From assembly GCF_004359195.1 (NCBI RefSeq), contig NZ_CP037954.1:1364001-1428000 (forward strand): a stretch of 64,000 bases of DNA. Reading direction: 5' to 3'. The stretch comes from Chryseobacterium salivictor (GTDB taxonomy: Bacteria > Bacteroidota > Bacteroidia > Flavobacteriales > Weeksellaceae). Both the position numbers and the translations under genes were made by a program. Shown here piece after piece: positions 52,821 through 61,974 of the stretch. Every line of letters begins with the position of its first letter. Within the stretch, counting starts at the first letter, position 1. Under the pieces are notes generated by a model, which ran no database searches, was not told the origin of the DNA, and saw only the letters and a list, made by a program, of their open reading frames with translations.

Positions 52821-53336
52821 ATGGACAAGTTTAGAAACTACGATATTGAGTTTTCGGGACTAAAAAACGGAAAACACCAGTTCAGGTTTGAGATAGATAA
52901 GAAGTTCTTTCAACTTTTCGATACTGAACAAGAATTTACAGAGCCTAGAATAGTTGCTGATGTCCTTATGGATAAGCATACTACTTTTTTAGAGCTTTGG
53001 ATTAAAACTTCAGGGACGGTTAATTTAGTTTGTGATATTTCAAACGAACATTTTGACTATCCGATAGCACATGAAATTGAAGTTTTGGTAAATTTTGGGG
53101 AAGAATATGATGACAGCGATATTGATGTGATTACCATTCCAAGAACGGATCACGCTTTCAATGTTTCGCAGCTGATTTATGAAGATGTGATGCTGTCGAT
53201 CCCAATGAAGAAAGTTTCGCCTAATCTTTCAGAGGAAGATTTAGAAATTCTGGAAAAGTTCAGTCCAAAAGATATTATTGAAGAAGAACCGGAAATTGAC
53301 CCACGGTGGGAAGCATTGAAAAAATTAAAAGATTAA
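52821..53336 (+). CDS. DUF177 (YceD) family protein
   Basis: 171 residues from ATG 52821. The family sits upstream of rpmF in most bacteria and is implicated in 23S rRNA metabolism or ribosome assembly. Seen here: N-terminal RNYDIEFSGLKNGKHQF, a beta-rich centre with the single-Cys LVCDISNEHFDYPI (the usual C-x2-C...C zinc-like pattern is reduced to one Cys) and C-terminal EEEPEIDPRWEALKKLKD, the typical end. It is the first gene of the operon with rpmF. Confidence 0.88.
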   Translation: MDKFRNYDIEFSGLKNGKHQFRFEIDKKFFQLFDTEQEFTEPRIVADVLMDKHTTFLELWIKTSGTVNLVCDISNEHFDYPIAHEIEVLVNFGEEYDDSDIDVITIPRTDHAFNVSQLIYEDVMLSIPMKKVSPNLSEEDLEILEKFSPKDIIEEEPEIDPRWEALKKLKD

Positions 53337-53411
53337 AAATTAAATAGTTTAAAATGATGAGAATTGAGAAATCAAATACTCATCGCTCATCAAATTAAAA
53401 AATTATAAGAA

Positions 53412-53615
53412 ATGGCACATCCAAAGAGAAGACAATCGTCAACAAGAAGAGATAAAAGAAGAACACACTACAAAGCAGTAGTTCCTCAATTGGCAAAAGA
53501 TGCAACATCAGGTGAAATGCACTTGTATCACAGAGCACACTGGCATGAAGGTAAATTATACTACAGAGGGAAAGTAGTAATAGAAAAAGAAGTAGAAACT
53601 GCAGAAGAGAATTAG
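53412..53615 (+). CDS. rpmF: 50S ribosomal protein bL32
   Basis: 67 residues, typical [20 protein letters not shown] start and no zinc-binding Cys pair, as in other Bacteroidota. It lies 75 nt after yceD, and a terminator follows. Confidence 0.97.
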   Translation: MAHPKRRQSSTRRDKRRTHYKAVVPQLAKDATSGEMHLYHRAHWHEGKLYYRGKVVIEKEVETAEEN

Positions 53616-53649
53616 GCTTAAAATCTAATGAAAACTCTGTTTTTATACA

Positions 53650-53684
53650 AAAACCACTCAATTTTTTCAATTTTGAGTGGTTTT
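53650..53684 (+). terminator. Intrinsic terminator of rpmF
   Basis: 11-bp stem AAAACCACTCA/TGAGTGGTTTT with T-run. Confidence 0.88.
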
Positions 53685-53698
53685 TTATTGTTTTTTAG

Positions 53699-53706
53699 TA
53701 TCTTTG
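53699..53706 (+). promoter_or_regulatory. -7 box of accB
   Basis: TATCTTTG, 24 nt before the ATG at 53731, behind the rpmF terminator. Confidence 0.5.
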
Positions 53707-53730
53707 ACATAATAAACAAATACCAATTAT

Positions 53731-54207
53731 ATGGACATTAAAGACATCCAAAATCTTATAAAATTTGTTTCTAAAGCTGAGGTTTCAGAAGTAAAATACA
53801 AAACTAAAGATTTCGAAATCACCATTAAAACTCCGCTTGCAGGAAGCGAAATGAATTATATGGGTTCACCTGCAGTTTATCACACTGCGCCGCAGCAAGC
53901 GCCTGCTTCAGCACCAGTTGCTGCAGTTGTTGCTGCACCATCTGCACCGTTGGAAGACGACAGTAAATTTATTACCATCAAATCGCCAATGATTGGCACG
54001 TTCTACAGAAAGCCAGCTCCAGACAAGGATCTATTTGTAAATGTGGGGGACGAAGTTACTGAAGGAAAAGTAGTTTGTGTCATTGAAGCAATGAAATTAT
54101 TCAACCAAATCGAATCTGAAGTTTCCGGGAAAATAGTGAAAGTTCTGGTAGACGATGCAACTCCTGTAGAATACGATCAACCGCTATTTTTAGTTGATCC
54201 TTCTTAA
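53731..54207 (+). CDS. accB: Biotin carboxyl carrier protein of acetyl-CoA carboxylase
   Basis: 158 residues. Helical N-terminus, Ala/Pro-rich linker (~55-85), then the biotinyl domain with the biotinylated Lys in IEAMKLFNQIE and the SPMIGTFYRKPAPD thumb. Carries CO2 between biotin carboxylase and carboxyltransferase in fatty acid synthesis. accC follows after 91 nt. Confidence 0.97.
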   Translation: MDIKDIQNLIKFVSKAEVSEVKYKTKDFEITIKTPLAGSEMNYMGSPAVYHTAPQQAPASAPVAAVVAAPSAPLEDDSKFITIKSPMIGTFYRKPAPDKDLFVNVGDEVTEGKVVCVIEAMKLFNQIESEVSGKIVKVLVDDATPVEYDQPLFLVDPS

Positions 54208-54298
54208 GTAATTTTAAATGATAAATTATATATTTTAGATGAGAATTCATTTGAAATAATTTAAAATTTAAGATTCAAAATTTAAAATTCTTAACAAG

Positions 54299-55651
54299 AT
54301 GTTCAAAAAAATACTAATCGCCAACCGCGGCGAAATTGCAATGCGAATTCTTCGTACCTGCAAAGAAATGGGAATTAAAACCGTTGCCGTGTATTCTACT
54401 GCAGATAAGGACAGTCTCCATGTGAGGTTTGCTGATGAAGCAGTTTGTATCGGACCGCCGATGAGCAAAGATTCTTATCTTAAAATACCCAATATTATTT
54501 CAGCAGCGGAAATTACCAATGCTGATGCAATTCATCCCGGTTACGGATTTTTGTCAGAAAATGCAAATTTCTCCAGAATCTGTCAGAAAAACGGGATCAA
54601 ATTTATTGGTGCATCTCCTGAACAGATCGACAGAATGGGTGACAAAGCGAATGCTAAAGCAACGATGAAAGAAGCTGGGGTGCCATGCGTTCCAGGTTCA
54701 GAGGGTCTTATTGATTCTTACGAACATGCTGTCGAACTCGCCAAAGAAGTCGGATACCCCGTAATGATTAAAGCGACTGCCGGTGGTGGTGGAAAAGGAA
54801 TGCGCGCCGTTTGGAAAGAAGCGGATATGAAGCAGCTCTGGGAATCTGCAGTCCAGGAAGCGGTCGGCGCTTTCGGAAATGGCGGAATGTACATGGAAAA
54901 ACTCATTGAAGAACCACGTCATATTGAGATCCAGATTGCTGGTGACCAGTATGGAAGGGCATGTCATTTATCAGAAAGAGATTGTTCCGTACAAAGAAGA
55001 AATCAGAAGTTAACTGAAGAAACTCCGTCGCCGTTCATGACCGATGAACTTCGTCAGAAAATGGGTGATGCTGCTGTAAAAGCTGCAGAATATATCGGAT
55101 ATGAAGGAGTAGGAACCATCGAGTTTTTGGTTGATAAAAACCGTGATTTCTATTTTATGGAAATGAATACCAGAATTCAGGTAGAGCACCCAATTACAGA
55201 ACAGGTTGTAGATTTTGATTTAATTAGGGAACAAATTCTTTTAGCGTCCGGAACTGCTATTTCAGGGATTAATTATTTCCCGAAGCTGCATTCCATTGAA
55301 TGTAGAATCAATGCTGAAGATCCTTTTAATGACTTCCGGCCGTCACCGGGAAAAATCACAGGACTGAATATTCCGGGAGGACACGGTATTCGTGTAGATA
55401 CCCATGTTTATTCAGGGTATTCGATTCCGTCCAATTACGATTCGATGATTGCAAAGTTAATTACCACCGCACAGACACGGGAAGAAGCGATTGCGAAAAT
55501 GAAACGTGCCTTAGAGGAATTTTATATTGAGGGCGTGAAAACGACTATTCCTTTCCATAGACAGTTAATGGAAAACGAAGATTATCTCGCAGGAAATTAT
55601 ACCACGAAATTCATGGAAGATTTCAAAATGGATAAAAAATTTGATAACTAA
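54299..55651 (+). CDS. accC: Biotin carboxylase subunit of acetyl-CoA carboxylase
   Basis: 450 residues. ATP-grasp enzyme that carboxylates biotin on Acc[20 protein letters not shown] at the start, the glycine-rich loop [42 protein letters not shown] (catalytic Glu/Arg region). Terminator hairpin follows the stop. Confidence 0.97.
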   Translation: MFKKILIANRGEIAMRILRTCKEMGIKTVAVYSTADKDSLHVRFADEAVCIGPPMSKDSYLKIPNIISAAEITNADAIHPGYGFLSENANFSRICQKNGIKFIGASPEQIDRMGDKANAKATMKEAGVPCVPGSEGLIDSYEHAVELAKEVGYPVMIKATAGGGGKGMRAVWKEADMKQLWESAVQEAVGAFGNGGMYMEKLIEEPRHIEIQIAGDQYGRACHLSERDCSVQRRNQKLTEETPSPFMTDELRQKMGDAAVKAAEYIGYEGVGTIEFLVDKNRDFYFMEMNTRIQVEHPITEQVVDFDLIREQILLASGTAISGINYFPKLHSIECRINAEDPFNDFRPSPGKITGLNIPGGHGIRVDTHVYSGYSIPSNYDSMIAKLITTAQTREEAIAKMKRALEEFYIEGVKTTIPFHRQLMENEDYLAGNYTTKFMEDFKMDKKFDN

Positions 55652-55670
55652 TATCATTTATATTTAACAA

Positions 55671-55697
55671 AAGCTGCCTCTTTTTGAGGCAGTTTTT
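55671..55697 (+). terminator. Intrinsic terminator of accBC
   Basis: Stem CTGCCTC/GAGGCAG extended by A/T pairs with one bulged G, TTTTT loop, T-run. Confidence 0.85.
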
Positions 55698-55724
55698 GTT
55701 TCAATACTTTTCAATTATTATCGT

Positions 55725-55732
55725 TAAATTTG
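55725..55732 (+). promoter_or_regulatory. -7 box of rocD
   Basis: TAAATTTG, 13 nt before the ATG at 55746. Confidence 0.5.
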
Positions 55733-55745
55733 TAAAAAGAAAAAA

Positions 55746-56996
55746 ATGTCAGAAGCTACTCAACAAAAGAATTCTCAGTATTATATTGATTTAGAAAACG
55801 AATATGGCGCCCACAACTATCATCCGCTTCCTGTGGTTTTAGACAGGGGAGAAGGGGTTTTTGTCTGGGATGTTGAAGGTAAAAAATACTATGATTTTCT
55901 TTCTGCATATTCCGCGGTGAATCAGGGGCATTCTCATCCGAAAATTGTCGGTGCTTTGGTAAATCAGGCGAAGAAGTTGGCTTTGACATCGCGCGCTTTC
56001 CATAACTCAAGTTTGGGAGAATATGAGAAGAAAATAACTTTACTTTTCGGATTTGATAAAGTTTTACCGATGAACTCAGGTGCAGAAGCAGTGGAAACAG
56101 CAGTAAAATTAGCCCGGAAATGGAGTTATGAAGTGAAAGGTATTTCTGAAAATGCGGCCAAAATTATCGTATGTGAAAATAATTTTCATGGAAGAACTAC
56201 GACTATTGTTTCTTTTTCAAACGATCCTGATGCCAGCAAAAACTACGGTCCTTTTACACCGGGATTTATAAAAATTCCATATAATGATATCGGTGCTTTA
56301 GAAGAAACTCTGAAAAATGATGCGGAAAATATCGCGGCATTTTTAGTGGAACCTATCCAGGGTGAAGCCGGCGTTTACGTTCCGGATGCAGGTTATTTAA
56401 AAGCTGCTTCGGAATTATGTAAAAAATACAATGTTCTTTTCATTGCAGATGAAGTACAAACCGGAATCGCAAGAACCGGAAAACTGATCGCCTGTTATCA
56501 CGAAGAGGTACAACCCGATATTTTGGTTTTAGGAAAAGCCATTTCCGGCGGAATGTATCCCGTTTCTGCAGTTTTGGCCAACAACGAAATTATGAAGGTG
56601 ATAAAACCGGGTCAACATGGTTCAACTTTCGGTGGAAACCCGATTGCCTGTGCGGTTGCGATGGCTGCACTGGATGTGGTAGAGGACGAGAAGCTTTCTC
56701 AAAGAGCCGAATCTTTAGGGAATCTTTTCCGTTCAGAAATTGAAAAAGTGATTGCGAAAACTTCACTCATTACCAAAGTCCGTGGGAAGGGTTTATTAAA
56801 TGCAATTCTCATTAATGATACTCCGGAAAGTTCTACGGCCTGGAATCTTTGTTTGAAATTAAAAGAAAACGGCTTACTGGCAAAACCGACTCATGGCAAT
56901 ATTATCAGATTGGCGCCGCCTTTGGTGATTACCGAAGAGCAACTTTTGGACTGCGTTTCGATTATCGAAAAAACCGTTTTGGAGTATATAAAATAA
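55746..56996 (+). CDS. rocD: Ornithine aminotransferase
   Basis: 416 residues. PLP-dependent transfer of the delta-amino group of ornithine to 2-oxoglutarate, in arginine and proline metabolism. [78 protein letters not shown] and the PLP lysine in [12 protein letters not shown] are all family motifs. Its stop codon shares a base with the next start (TAATG), so translation runs on into the polysaccharide cluster. Confidence 0.95.
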   Translation: MSEATQQKNSQYYIDLENEYGAHNYHPLPVVLDRGEGVFVWDVEGKKYYDFLSAYSAVNQGHSHPKIVGALVNQAKKLALTSRAFHNSSLGEYEKKITLLFGFDKVLPMNSGAEAVETAVKLARKWSYEVKGISENAAKIIVCENNFHGRTTTIVSFSNDPDASKNYGPFTPGFIKIPYNDIGALEETLKNDAENIAAFLVEPIQGEAGVYVPDAGYLKAASELCKKYNVLFIADEVQTGIARTGKLIACYHEEVQPDILVLGKAISGGMYPVSAVLANNEIMKVIKPGQHGSTFGGNPIACAVAMAALDVVEDEKLSQRAESLGNLFRSEIEKVIAKTSLITKVRGKGLLNAILINDTPESSTAWNLCLKLKENGLLAKPTHGNIIRLAPPLVITEEQLLDCVSIIEKTVLEYIK

Positions 56997-57775
56997 TGGG
57001 AGTCTCGGTCGCTGTTATCACCTATAACGAAGAAGAAAATATCAAAAGATTTCTGGATTCAGTAAATGATATTGCCGATGAAATTATTGTTGTTGACAGT
57101 TATTCTAAAGATAAAACCAAAGAGCGCTGTTCGGAATATTCCCAAGTGAAATTTTACGAAAAAAAATTCAATGGTTACGGGGAACAGAAAAATTATGCCT
57201 TAGATTTATGTACCAATGAATGGGTGCTTTTTCTCGATGCCGATGAAATTCCAGATGAGGAGTTGAAAAAGTCCATCAGAAAAATTGTGGATTCCGGCAA
57301 TTCTAAATTTGAGGTGTACGATATTAAATTTAACAATTATCTCGGCACGCATCTCATTGAACATGGAGGCTGGGGAAGAGTTTTCCGTGAAAGATTTTTT
57401 AAAAGAAATGCGGCAAAGTATTCTCCCGACAGAATTCACGAGTATCTGATGACCGATAACGACAAAGGATCTATAAAAGGAAGTATTAATCACTACACCT
57501 ACCGAAACATCCATCATTATCTGTCGAAAATGAATAATTATTCTGATATGATGGCCGAAAAAATGTTTGAAAGTGGTAGAAAAGTGAACCAGTTGAAAAT
57601 AATCGTAAATCCTCCTTTTCAATTTTTCAAAACTTACTTCCTTAAGCTTGGATTTCTGGATGGTTTTGCGGGTTTCTATATTGCAAGAACAATGGCTTTT
57701 TATAATTTTATGAAATACATTAAACTATACAGCATAATAAAACGCAGCAAACTGGAAAAAAAATCAGCACGATGA
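56996..57775 (+). CDS. Glycosyltransferase family 2 (WaaE/KdtX-like)
   Basis: 259 residues from ATG 56996. GT-A fold with VAVITYNEEENIKRFLDSV, EIIVVDSYSKDKTKERC and the DxD metal motif FLDADEIPDEEL. This lineage adds sugars such as beta-glucose to heptose in LPS core (WaaE) or to other envelope glycans, using a nucleotide sugar in the cytoplasm. The C-terminus has amphipathic helices (LGFLDGFAGFYIARTMAFYNF) for membrane contact. It is followed with a 4-nt overlap by a deacetylase. A paralogue is at 58565. Confidence 0.88.
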   Translation: MGVSVAVITYNEEENIKRFLDSVNDIADEIIVVDSYSKDKTKERCSEYSQVKFYEKKFNGYGEQKNYALDLCTNEWVLFLDADEIPDEELKKSIRKIVDSGNSKFEVYDIKFNNYLGTHLIEHGGWGRVFRERFFKRNAAKYSPDRIHEYLMTDNDKGSIKGSINHYTYRNIHHYLSKMNNYSDMMAEKMFESGRKVNQLKIIVNPPFQFFKTYFLKLGFLDGFAGFYIARTMAFYNFMKYIKLYSIIKRSKLEKKSAR

Positions 57776-58527
57776 TATTTTTTGCTATTCTTTTGGGCTT
57801 GTTTTTCAGCTATTTTCGAATTTATCTTTATTTTTTTCCGCGAAAAAGACTAACTATCCTGATGTACCATAAAGTGGAAAAGGAAGGAGATACAGAACTT
57901 ACGGTGAGTGCAGAAAATCTAGAAAAACAGTTTAAATATATAAAGGAAAAAGCTTACCGGTCGGTTTTTTTTAAAGAAATCCATTCCGAATTCAGGAAAA
58001 AAATTATCATTACCTTTGACGACGGTTACTATAACAATTACGAATTTTTACCGTCGCTGCTTCAAAAATATGATCTTAAAGCGACCATTTTTATTTCCAC
58101 TTCCTTTATTGAAAACGGATATGATGAAAATAAAATGATGGGTTTTGAAGATCTTAAAAAGCTCAGTTCAAATTTTTTCGAAATTGCACTCCACAGTCAT
58201 TCGCATCAAAATTTCAGAACTTTAAGCAACAGTGAAATTGAAAACGATTTAAAATTGAATATGCAGATTCTGGAATCTCATCAAATTCAGTATTCAAAAG
58301 TTTTGGCTTACCCGTACGGAAAATATCCTAAAAATGGTGCAGAGCAGGAAAAGCTTTTTCATACTTTAAAGAAATTAGGCATTGACTTTGCCGTAAGGAT
58401 TGGCAATAAAATAAATTATTTCCCAAATGCGAAACCTTACGAACTTTGCAGAATCGACATCAAAGGTGAGGACTCGCTGCAACGCTTTAAACTTAAATTA
58501 ATATTGGGAAAACTGAAACTTTTTTGA
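57772..58527 (+). CDS. Membrane-anchored polysaccharide deacetylase (NodB-type)
   Basis: 251 residues, overlapping the previous gene by 4 nt (ATGA). One N-terminal membrane helix (~1-22) places the catalytic domain in the periplasm or cytoplasm depending on orientation. Carbohydrate esterase 4 motifs are KRLTILMYHKV, catalytic ITFDDGYYNNYEFLP and zinc-binding HSHSHQNF, then AYPYGKYPKNG. It removes N-acetyl groups from a glycan, in this context probably an LPS or exopolysaccharide precursor. Confidence 0.9.
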   Translation: MIFFAILLGLFFSYFRIYLYFFPRKRLTILMYHKVEKEGDTELTVSAENLEKQFKYIKEKAYRSVFFKEIHSEFRKKIIITFDDGYYNNYEFLPSLLQKYDLKATIFISTSFIENGYDENKMMGFEDLKKLSSNFFEIALHSHSHQNFRTLSNSEIENDLKLNMQILESHQIQYSKVLAYPYGKYPKNGAEQEKLFHTLKKLGIDFAVRIGNKINYFPNAKPYELCRIDIKGEDSLQRFKLKLILGKLKLF

Positions 58528-58564
58528 TTTTTTATACGTAAATTACTCAAATACGAATAAAGAA

Positions 58565-59329
58565 ATGATGCTTAAGGAGAGAATAAGTGGTTTAATAATC
58601 ACTTTTAATGAAGAGAAAAATATTCAGGAAATTCTGGATTGTTTTACATTTTGTGACGAAATTATTGTGGTGGATTCATTCAGCACGGATAAAACGGTAG
58701 AAATTGCCTCGCGGAATCCGAAGGTAAAAATCATCCAGAATCCATTCGAAGATTTTACAAAACAACGCAATCTCGCCCTGGAATCTGCAAAAAATGATTG
58801 GGTTATTTTTCTGGATGGCGACGAAAGAATAACCCCGCAACTTCGCGCAGAAATCTTCAAAGAACTTAATAAGTCCGATAAAAAAGACGCCTACTATTTT
58901 TACCGCCAATTCTTTTTCGCAGGAAAACCCTTACACTATTCCGGGACGCAGACCGATAAAAACTTTCGTCTTTTCAGGAAAAGTAAATGCAGATATACCG
59001 CGGGGAAAAAAGTGCATGAAACGCTGGAGGTCAATGGCAGTATTGGTGAACTCAGAAACAAACTTTTGCATTATTCCGTGGCCGATTATGAGTCGTATCA
59101 AGAAAAAATGATCCATTATGGCGAACTGAAAGGGAAAGAGCTTTTCGCTAAAGGTAAGAAGTTCAGTAGCTTAATTATGTATATTAAAATGGCAGCAAAG
59201 TTTATTAAAACTTATTTTTTACGGCTGGGATTTCTTGATGGTAAAGAAGGATATCAACTTTCGGTATTGCAGACCCTGAGTGTCTATAAAACGTACGAAT
59301 CCCTTAAGAATAGTGAAAAAAATGACTAA
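58565..59329 (+). CDS. Glycosyltransferase family 2, paralogue of the 56996 gene
   Basis: 254 residues (a second ATG one codon later is equally possible). RISGLIITFNEEKNIQEILD, EIIVVDSFSTDKTVEIA, DxD in IFLDGDERITPQLR, and LRLGFLDGKEGYQLSVLQT at the C-terminus mirror the first WaaE-like enzyme. It presumably adds a second sugar of the same core. The gene is separated by 37 nt from the deacetylase. Confidence 0.88.
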   Translation: MMLKERISGLIITFNEEKNIQEILDCFTFCDEIIVVDSFSTDKTVEIASRNPKVKIIQNPFEDFTKQRNLALESAKNDWVIFLDGDERITPQLRAEIFKELNKSDKKDAYYFYRQFFFAGKPLHYSGTQTDKNFRLFRKSKCRYTAGKKVHETLEVNGSIGELRNKLLHYSVADYESYQEKMIHYGELKGKELFAKGKKFSSLIMYIKMAAKFIKTYFLRLGFLDGKEGYQLSVLQTLSVYKTYESLKNSEKND

Positions 59330-59396
59330 ATTCGTAGCTGGAAATTATACTCAAAAATAACAAGCCTCAAACGTAATTTTTTTAATGATTCAACGT

Positions 59397-59404
59397 TAAT
59401 TTTG
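59397..59404 (+). promoter_or_regulatory. -7 box inside the polysaccharide cluster
   Basis: TAATTTTG, 24 nt before the ATG at 59429; may give the second half of the cluster its own transcript. Confidence 0.4.
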
Positions 59405-59428
59405 GTCAAACTGAACTGTAAATAATCT

Positions 59429-60382
59429 ATGAAAATCTGTGTAATCAGTTTTGATTTTTGGAATTACGACGCTCATATTGTTGAAGAGCTTCGAAGAAAA
59501 GGTGTGGATGCCCATCATATTAATATTGGCGCCTATCGTCACGGAAGTTTTTCGGCGAGAATAAAAAATTCCATTTCTAAAATCCTGCTGAAGCGCAATT
59601 TGAAAAATAAACTGCGGCAGGAAATGATTCTGGAAAAGCTCAATAAACTGGGGCCGCAAGATCAGATTTTGGTCATCAATCCGGAATTGATAGACCGCGA
59701 ATTTCATGTTCAGATAAAGAAGTTTACTAAAAGATATATCGCCTATTTATATGACAGTTTAGCGCGTTGTCCCGCACAGCATTTGTTCGATTTGTTTGAT
59801 AATGTTTTCAGTTTTGACAAAGCAGATGCAGCAAAAAACAGTTTTCAGTTGATTACCAACTATAATTATCTGCCAGAACTCAAACAAACTCAACCTGCGG
59901 AATATGATTTGATTTATTTGGGTTCATTTGATAACCGAATCGGCCCGCTGGCAAAGATCATCGCTAAGATTGAAGAACTGAACTTAAGTTACAGCTGTGT
60001 GGTGGTCGGTAAAAAAACATGGACGAAAAAACTGGTGCAGAATGCCGGTGAAATCACTTTTACGCGGAAAAGGATCAAGCATAACGATATACCGCGCTAT
60101 TACAGTGAAGGGAAAGTTTTGGTGGATTTAATGCGGGACAACCAAACCGGATTGAGTTTTAGATTTTTCGAAGCAATGGCTTTAAAGAAGAAAATAATCA
60201 CCAATAATCCGACTGTAAAAGAGTACGATTTCTACCGGCCTGAAAACATTTTGGTTTTAAATGATGATCTTTCTAATCTGGACCGGTCATTTTTTGAAAG
60301 TGACTATCAGGAGCTTCCGGTCGATGTGTACGAAAAATACCGGATTAAGCATTGGGTGGAAACGGTTTTTGAATTAAAATAA
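59429..60382 (+). CDS. Glycosyltransferase-like protein (CgeB/GT4-type C-terminal half)
   Basis: 317 residues. N-terminal CVISFDFWNYDAHIVEELRR starts a Rossmann-like domain; the C-terminal half has DLIYLGSFDNRIGPLAK, IPRYYSEGKVLVDLM and GLSFRFFEAMALKKKIITNNP, the pattern of the E-x7-E region of GT4/CgeB-like glycosyltransferases. The donor sugar cannot be deduced. It directly abuts the following gene (the next ATG starts on the base after its stop). Confidence 0.72.
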   Translation: MKICVISFDFWNYDAHIVEELRRKGVDAHHINIGAYRHGSFSARIKNSISKILLKRNLKNKLRQEMILEKLNKLGPQDQILVINPELIDREFHVQIKKFTKRYIAYLYDSLARCPAQHLFDLFDNVFSFDKADAAKNSFQLITNYNYLPELKQTQPAEYDLIYLGSFDNRIGPLAKIIAKIEELNLSYSCVVVGKKTWTKKLVQNAGEITFTRKRIKHNDIPRYYSEGKVLVDLMRDNQTGLSFRFFEAMALKKKIITNNPTVKEYDFYRPENILVLNDDLSNLDRSFFESDYQELPVDVYEKYRIKHWVETVFELK

Positions 60383-61573
60383 ATGAGCAGTTTACAACAT
60401 GTTTTGATATTGACCCGGGAATATTATCATCCTAAATTACAAAGGGTGGGCGGAACCGGTGTTTTTAACAGTGTGTTGGCCAAAGAGCTCGTGAAAAATG
60501 GAATTAAAGTAAGTGTTTTTGCGGTCAATAAAAACACTGTTTCTTTTGATGACCAAGGAGTTGAAGTTTATTCCATAAAAGGTATTTTTGAAAGGAACTT
60601 TCTTTTAGAATTTCTAAGATCGGTTACTGGAAAAATCGGTTTTTTGAAACCGTTGCATTTTAAAATTTATGAACACGAAAAAAAAGCAATTCAGAAGCAA
60701 CTTAATAATTGGATCAGAACGAATAATTATAAAATTAATTTAATTGAGACCCATGATTTCGAAGGAATGGCACTCTGCATTGATGAGAGAATTCCCTATG
60801 TAATCAGATGCCATGGCTCCTGGACTGTTTTGGAAAAGTACTTTAATTATAAAAATGTTTCTCAGGGGAGAACACATTGCGAGAAATTAGCCTTTGAAAA
60901 GTCCAGAAATAATATTGTGATCTCGAATTTTTCTAAAAGAATTAATGAACGTTTTTTCAATATAAAAAATGCAAGACTTATTTATAACGGTATTGATACG
61001 GATTTTTTTAAACCCAACGCAACAAATTCTATTCTTGCAAAATCAATTTTTTATCTAGGTAATGTATCGTCTGAAAAAGGAGCAGAGTTGGCGATCGGGT
61101 CATTTTTGAAAGTGAAAAAAAGTTTCCCGGAAAGCACTTTGCATTTCATTGGTAAGGTTAATCTCAGTGATCTGTATATTCAGGAAAATATTATGAAAAA
61201 TAATATTCAGGAATCTGTTTTTTTTTATGGTGAGAAAAAGAAAGAAGAGATTGTTGAGTTGATCAGCAGAGCAGAAATCGTGTACTTTCCTTCAAAAGGA
61301 GAAAATTTCAGTTTATCTTTGCTGGAAGTGATGGCGATGGGAAAACCTGTAATCTGTTCCGATATAGATTCTTTCAGAGAAATAATTGTAAATAACGAGA
61401 ATGGATTAATTGCAAGTGGCGTTTCTGAATTTTATATGCATACCAAAAAATTGTTTAATGATTCTGAATTAAGAACCAGACTTTCTGAAAATGCAAGAGA
61501 AACGGTTGTGAAACAATTTGATTTAAAAAAAATGATTCAGGCAACCATCAGTTATTATAAAGAAATAATATGA
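60383..61573 (+). CDS. Glycosyltransferase family 4
   Basis: 396 residues, GT-B fold. N-terminal LILTREYYHPKLQRVGGTGVFN binds acceptor, and the C-terminal donor domain contains IFYLGNVSSEKGAELAI and FPSKGENFSLSLLEVMAMGK with its catalytic Glu pair (E-x7-E). Typical of hexose transfer in capsule or O-antigen synthesis. It begins at the base after the previous stop and overlaps fdtA by 4 nt, so it belongs to one tightly coupled operon. Confidence 0.9.
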   Translation: MSSLQHVLILTREYYHPKLQRVGGTGVFNSVLAKELVKNGIKVSVFAVNKNTVSFDDQGVEVYSIKGIFERNFLLEFLRSVTGKIGFLKPLHFKIYEHEKKAIQKQLNNWIRTNNYKINLIETHDFEGMALCIDERIPYVIRCHGSWTVLEKYFNYKNVSQGRTHCEKLAFEKSRNNIVISNFSKRINERFFNIKNARLIYNGIDTDFFKPNATNSILAKSIFYLGNVSSEKGAELAIGSFLKVKKSFPESTLHFIGKVNLSDLYIQENIMKNNIQESVFFYGEKKKEEIVELISRAEIVYFPSKGENFSLSLLEVMAMGKPVICSDIDSFREIIVNNENGLIASGVSEFYMHTKKLFNDSELRTRLSENARETVVKQFDLKKMIQATISYYKEII

Positions 61574-61974
61574 AAGATTATAGCAGACCCTTTTTACTTG
61601 AATTTCCCAAAGTTGGGAATCCTTCTTTAGGTTTCATTTCTATAGCAGAAAAAGAAGATTTACCGTTTGTGCCCAAAAGAATATACTGGACTTATTATAC
61701 GCCAGAAGATGTGGAAAGAGGAGGGCATTCTCATTTTGATCTTCAGCAGATACTTTTAGCCGTTGCCGGGAAAATAGAAGTAACCACCGAACTGTTAAAT
61801 GGTGAAAAACTTCATTTCGTACTGGATCGTCCAAATATGGGACTTTTCATTCCGAAAATGTGTTGGCGGACAATGAAATACACGCACAATGCAGTGCAAA
61901 TTTGTATTGCAAGCAATGAATATGATGAAAAGGATTATATCAGAGATTACCAAATTTTTTTAGGTGAAAAGTGA
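61570..61974 (+). CDS. fdtA: dTDP-4-keto-6-deoxyhexose 3,4-ketoisomerase (FdtA/QdtA-type cupin)
   Basis: 134 residues, cupin of the WxcM/FdtA family: IYWTYYTPEDVERGGHSHFDLQQIL carries the metal and substrate-proximal His residues; PNMGLFIPKMCWRTMKYT is typical. It converts dTDP-4-keto-6-deoxyglucose to a 3-keto sugar, which the partial aminotransferase at 63679 would aminate and the acetyltransferase at 63164 would acetylate. Whether it yields the galacto (Fuc3NAc) or gluco (Qui3NAc) isomer cannot be seen, so the symbol is tentative. Overlaps both neighbours by 4 nt. Confidence 0.82.
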   Translation: MKDYSRPFLLEFPKVGNPSLGFISIAEKEDLPFVPKRIYWTYYTPEDVERGGHSHFDLQQILLAVAGKIEVTTELLNGEKLHFVLDRPNMGLFIPKMCWRTMKYTHNAVQICIASNEYDEKDYIRDYQIFLGEK

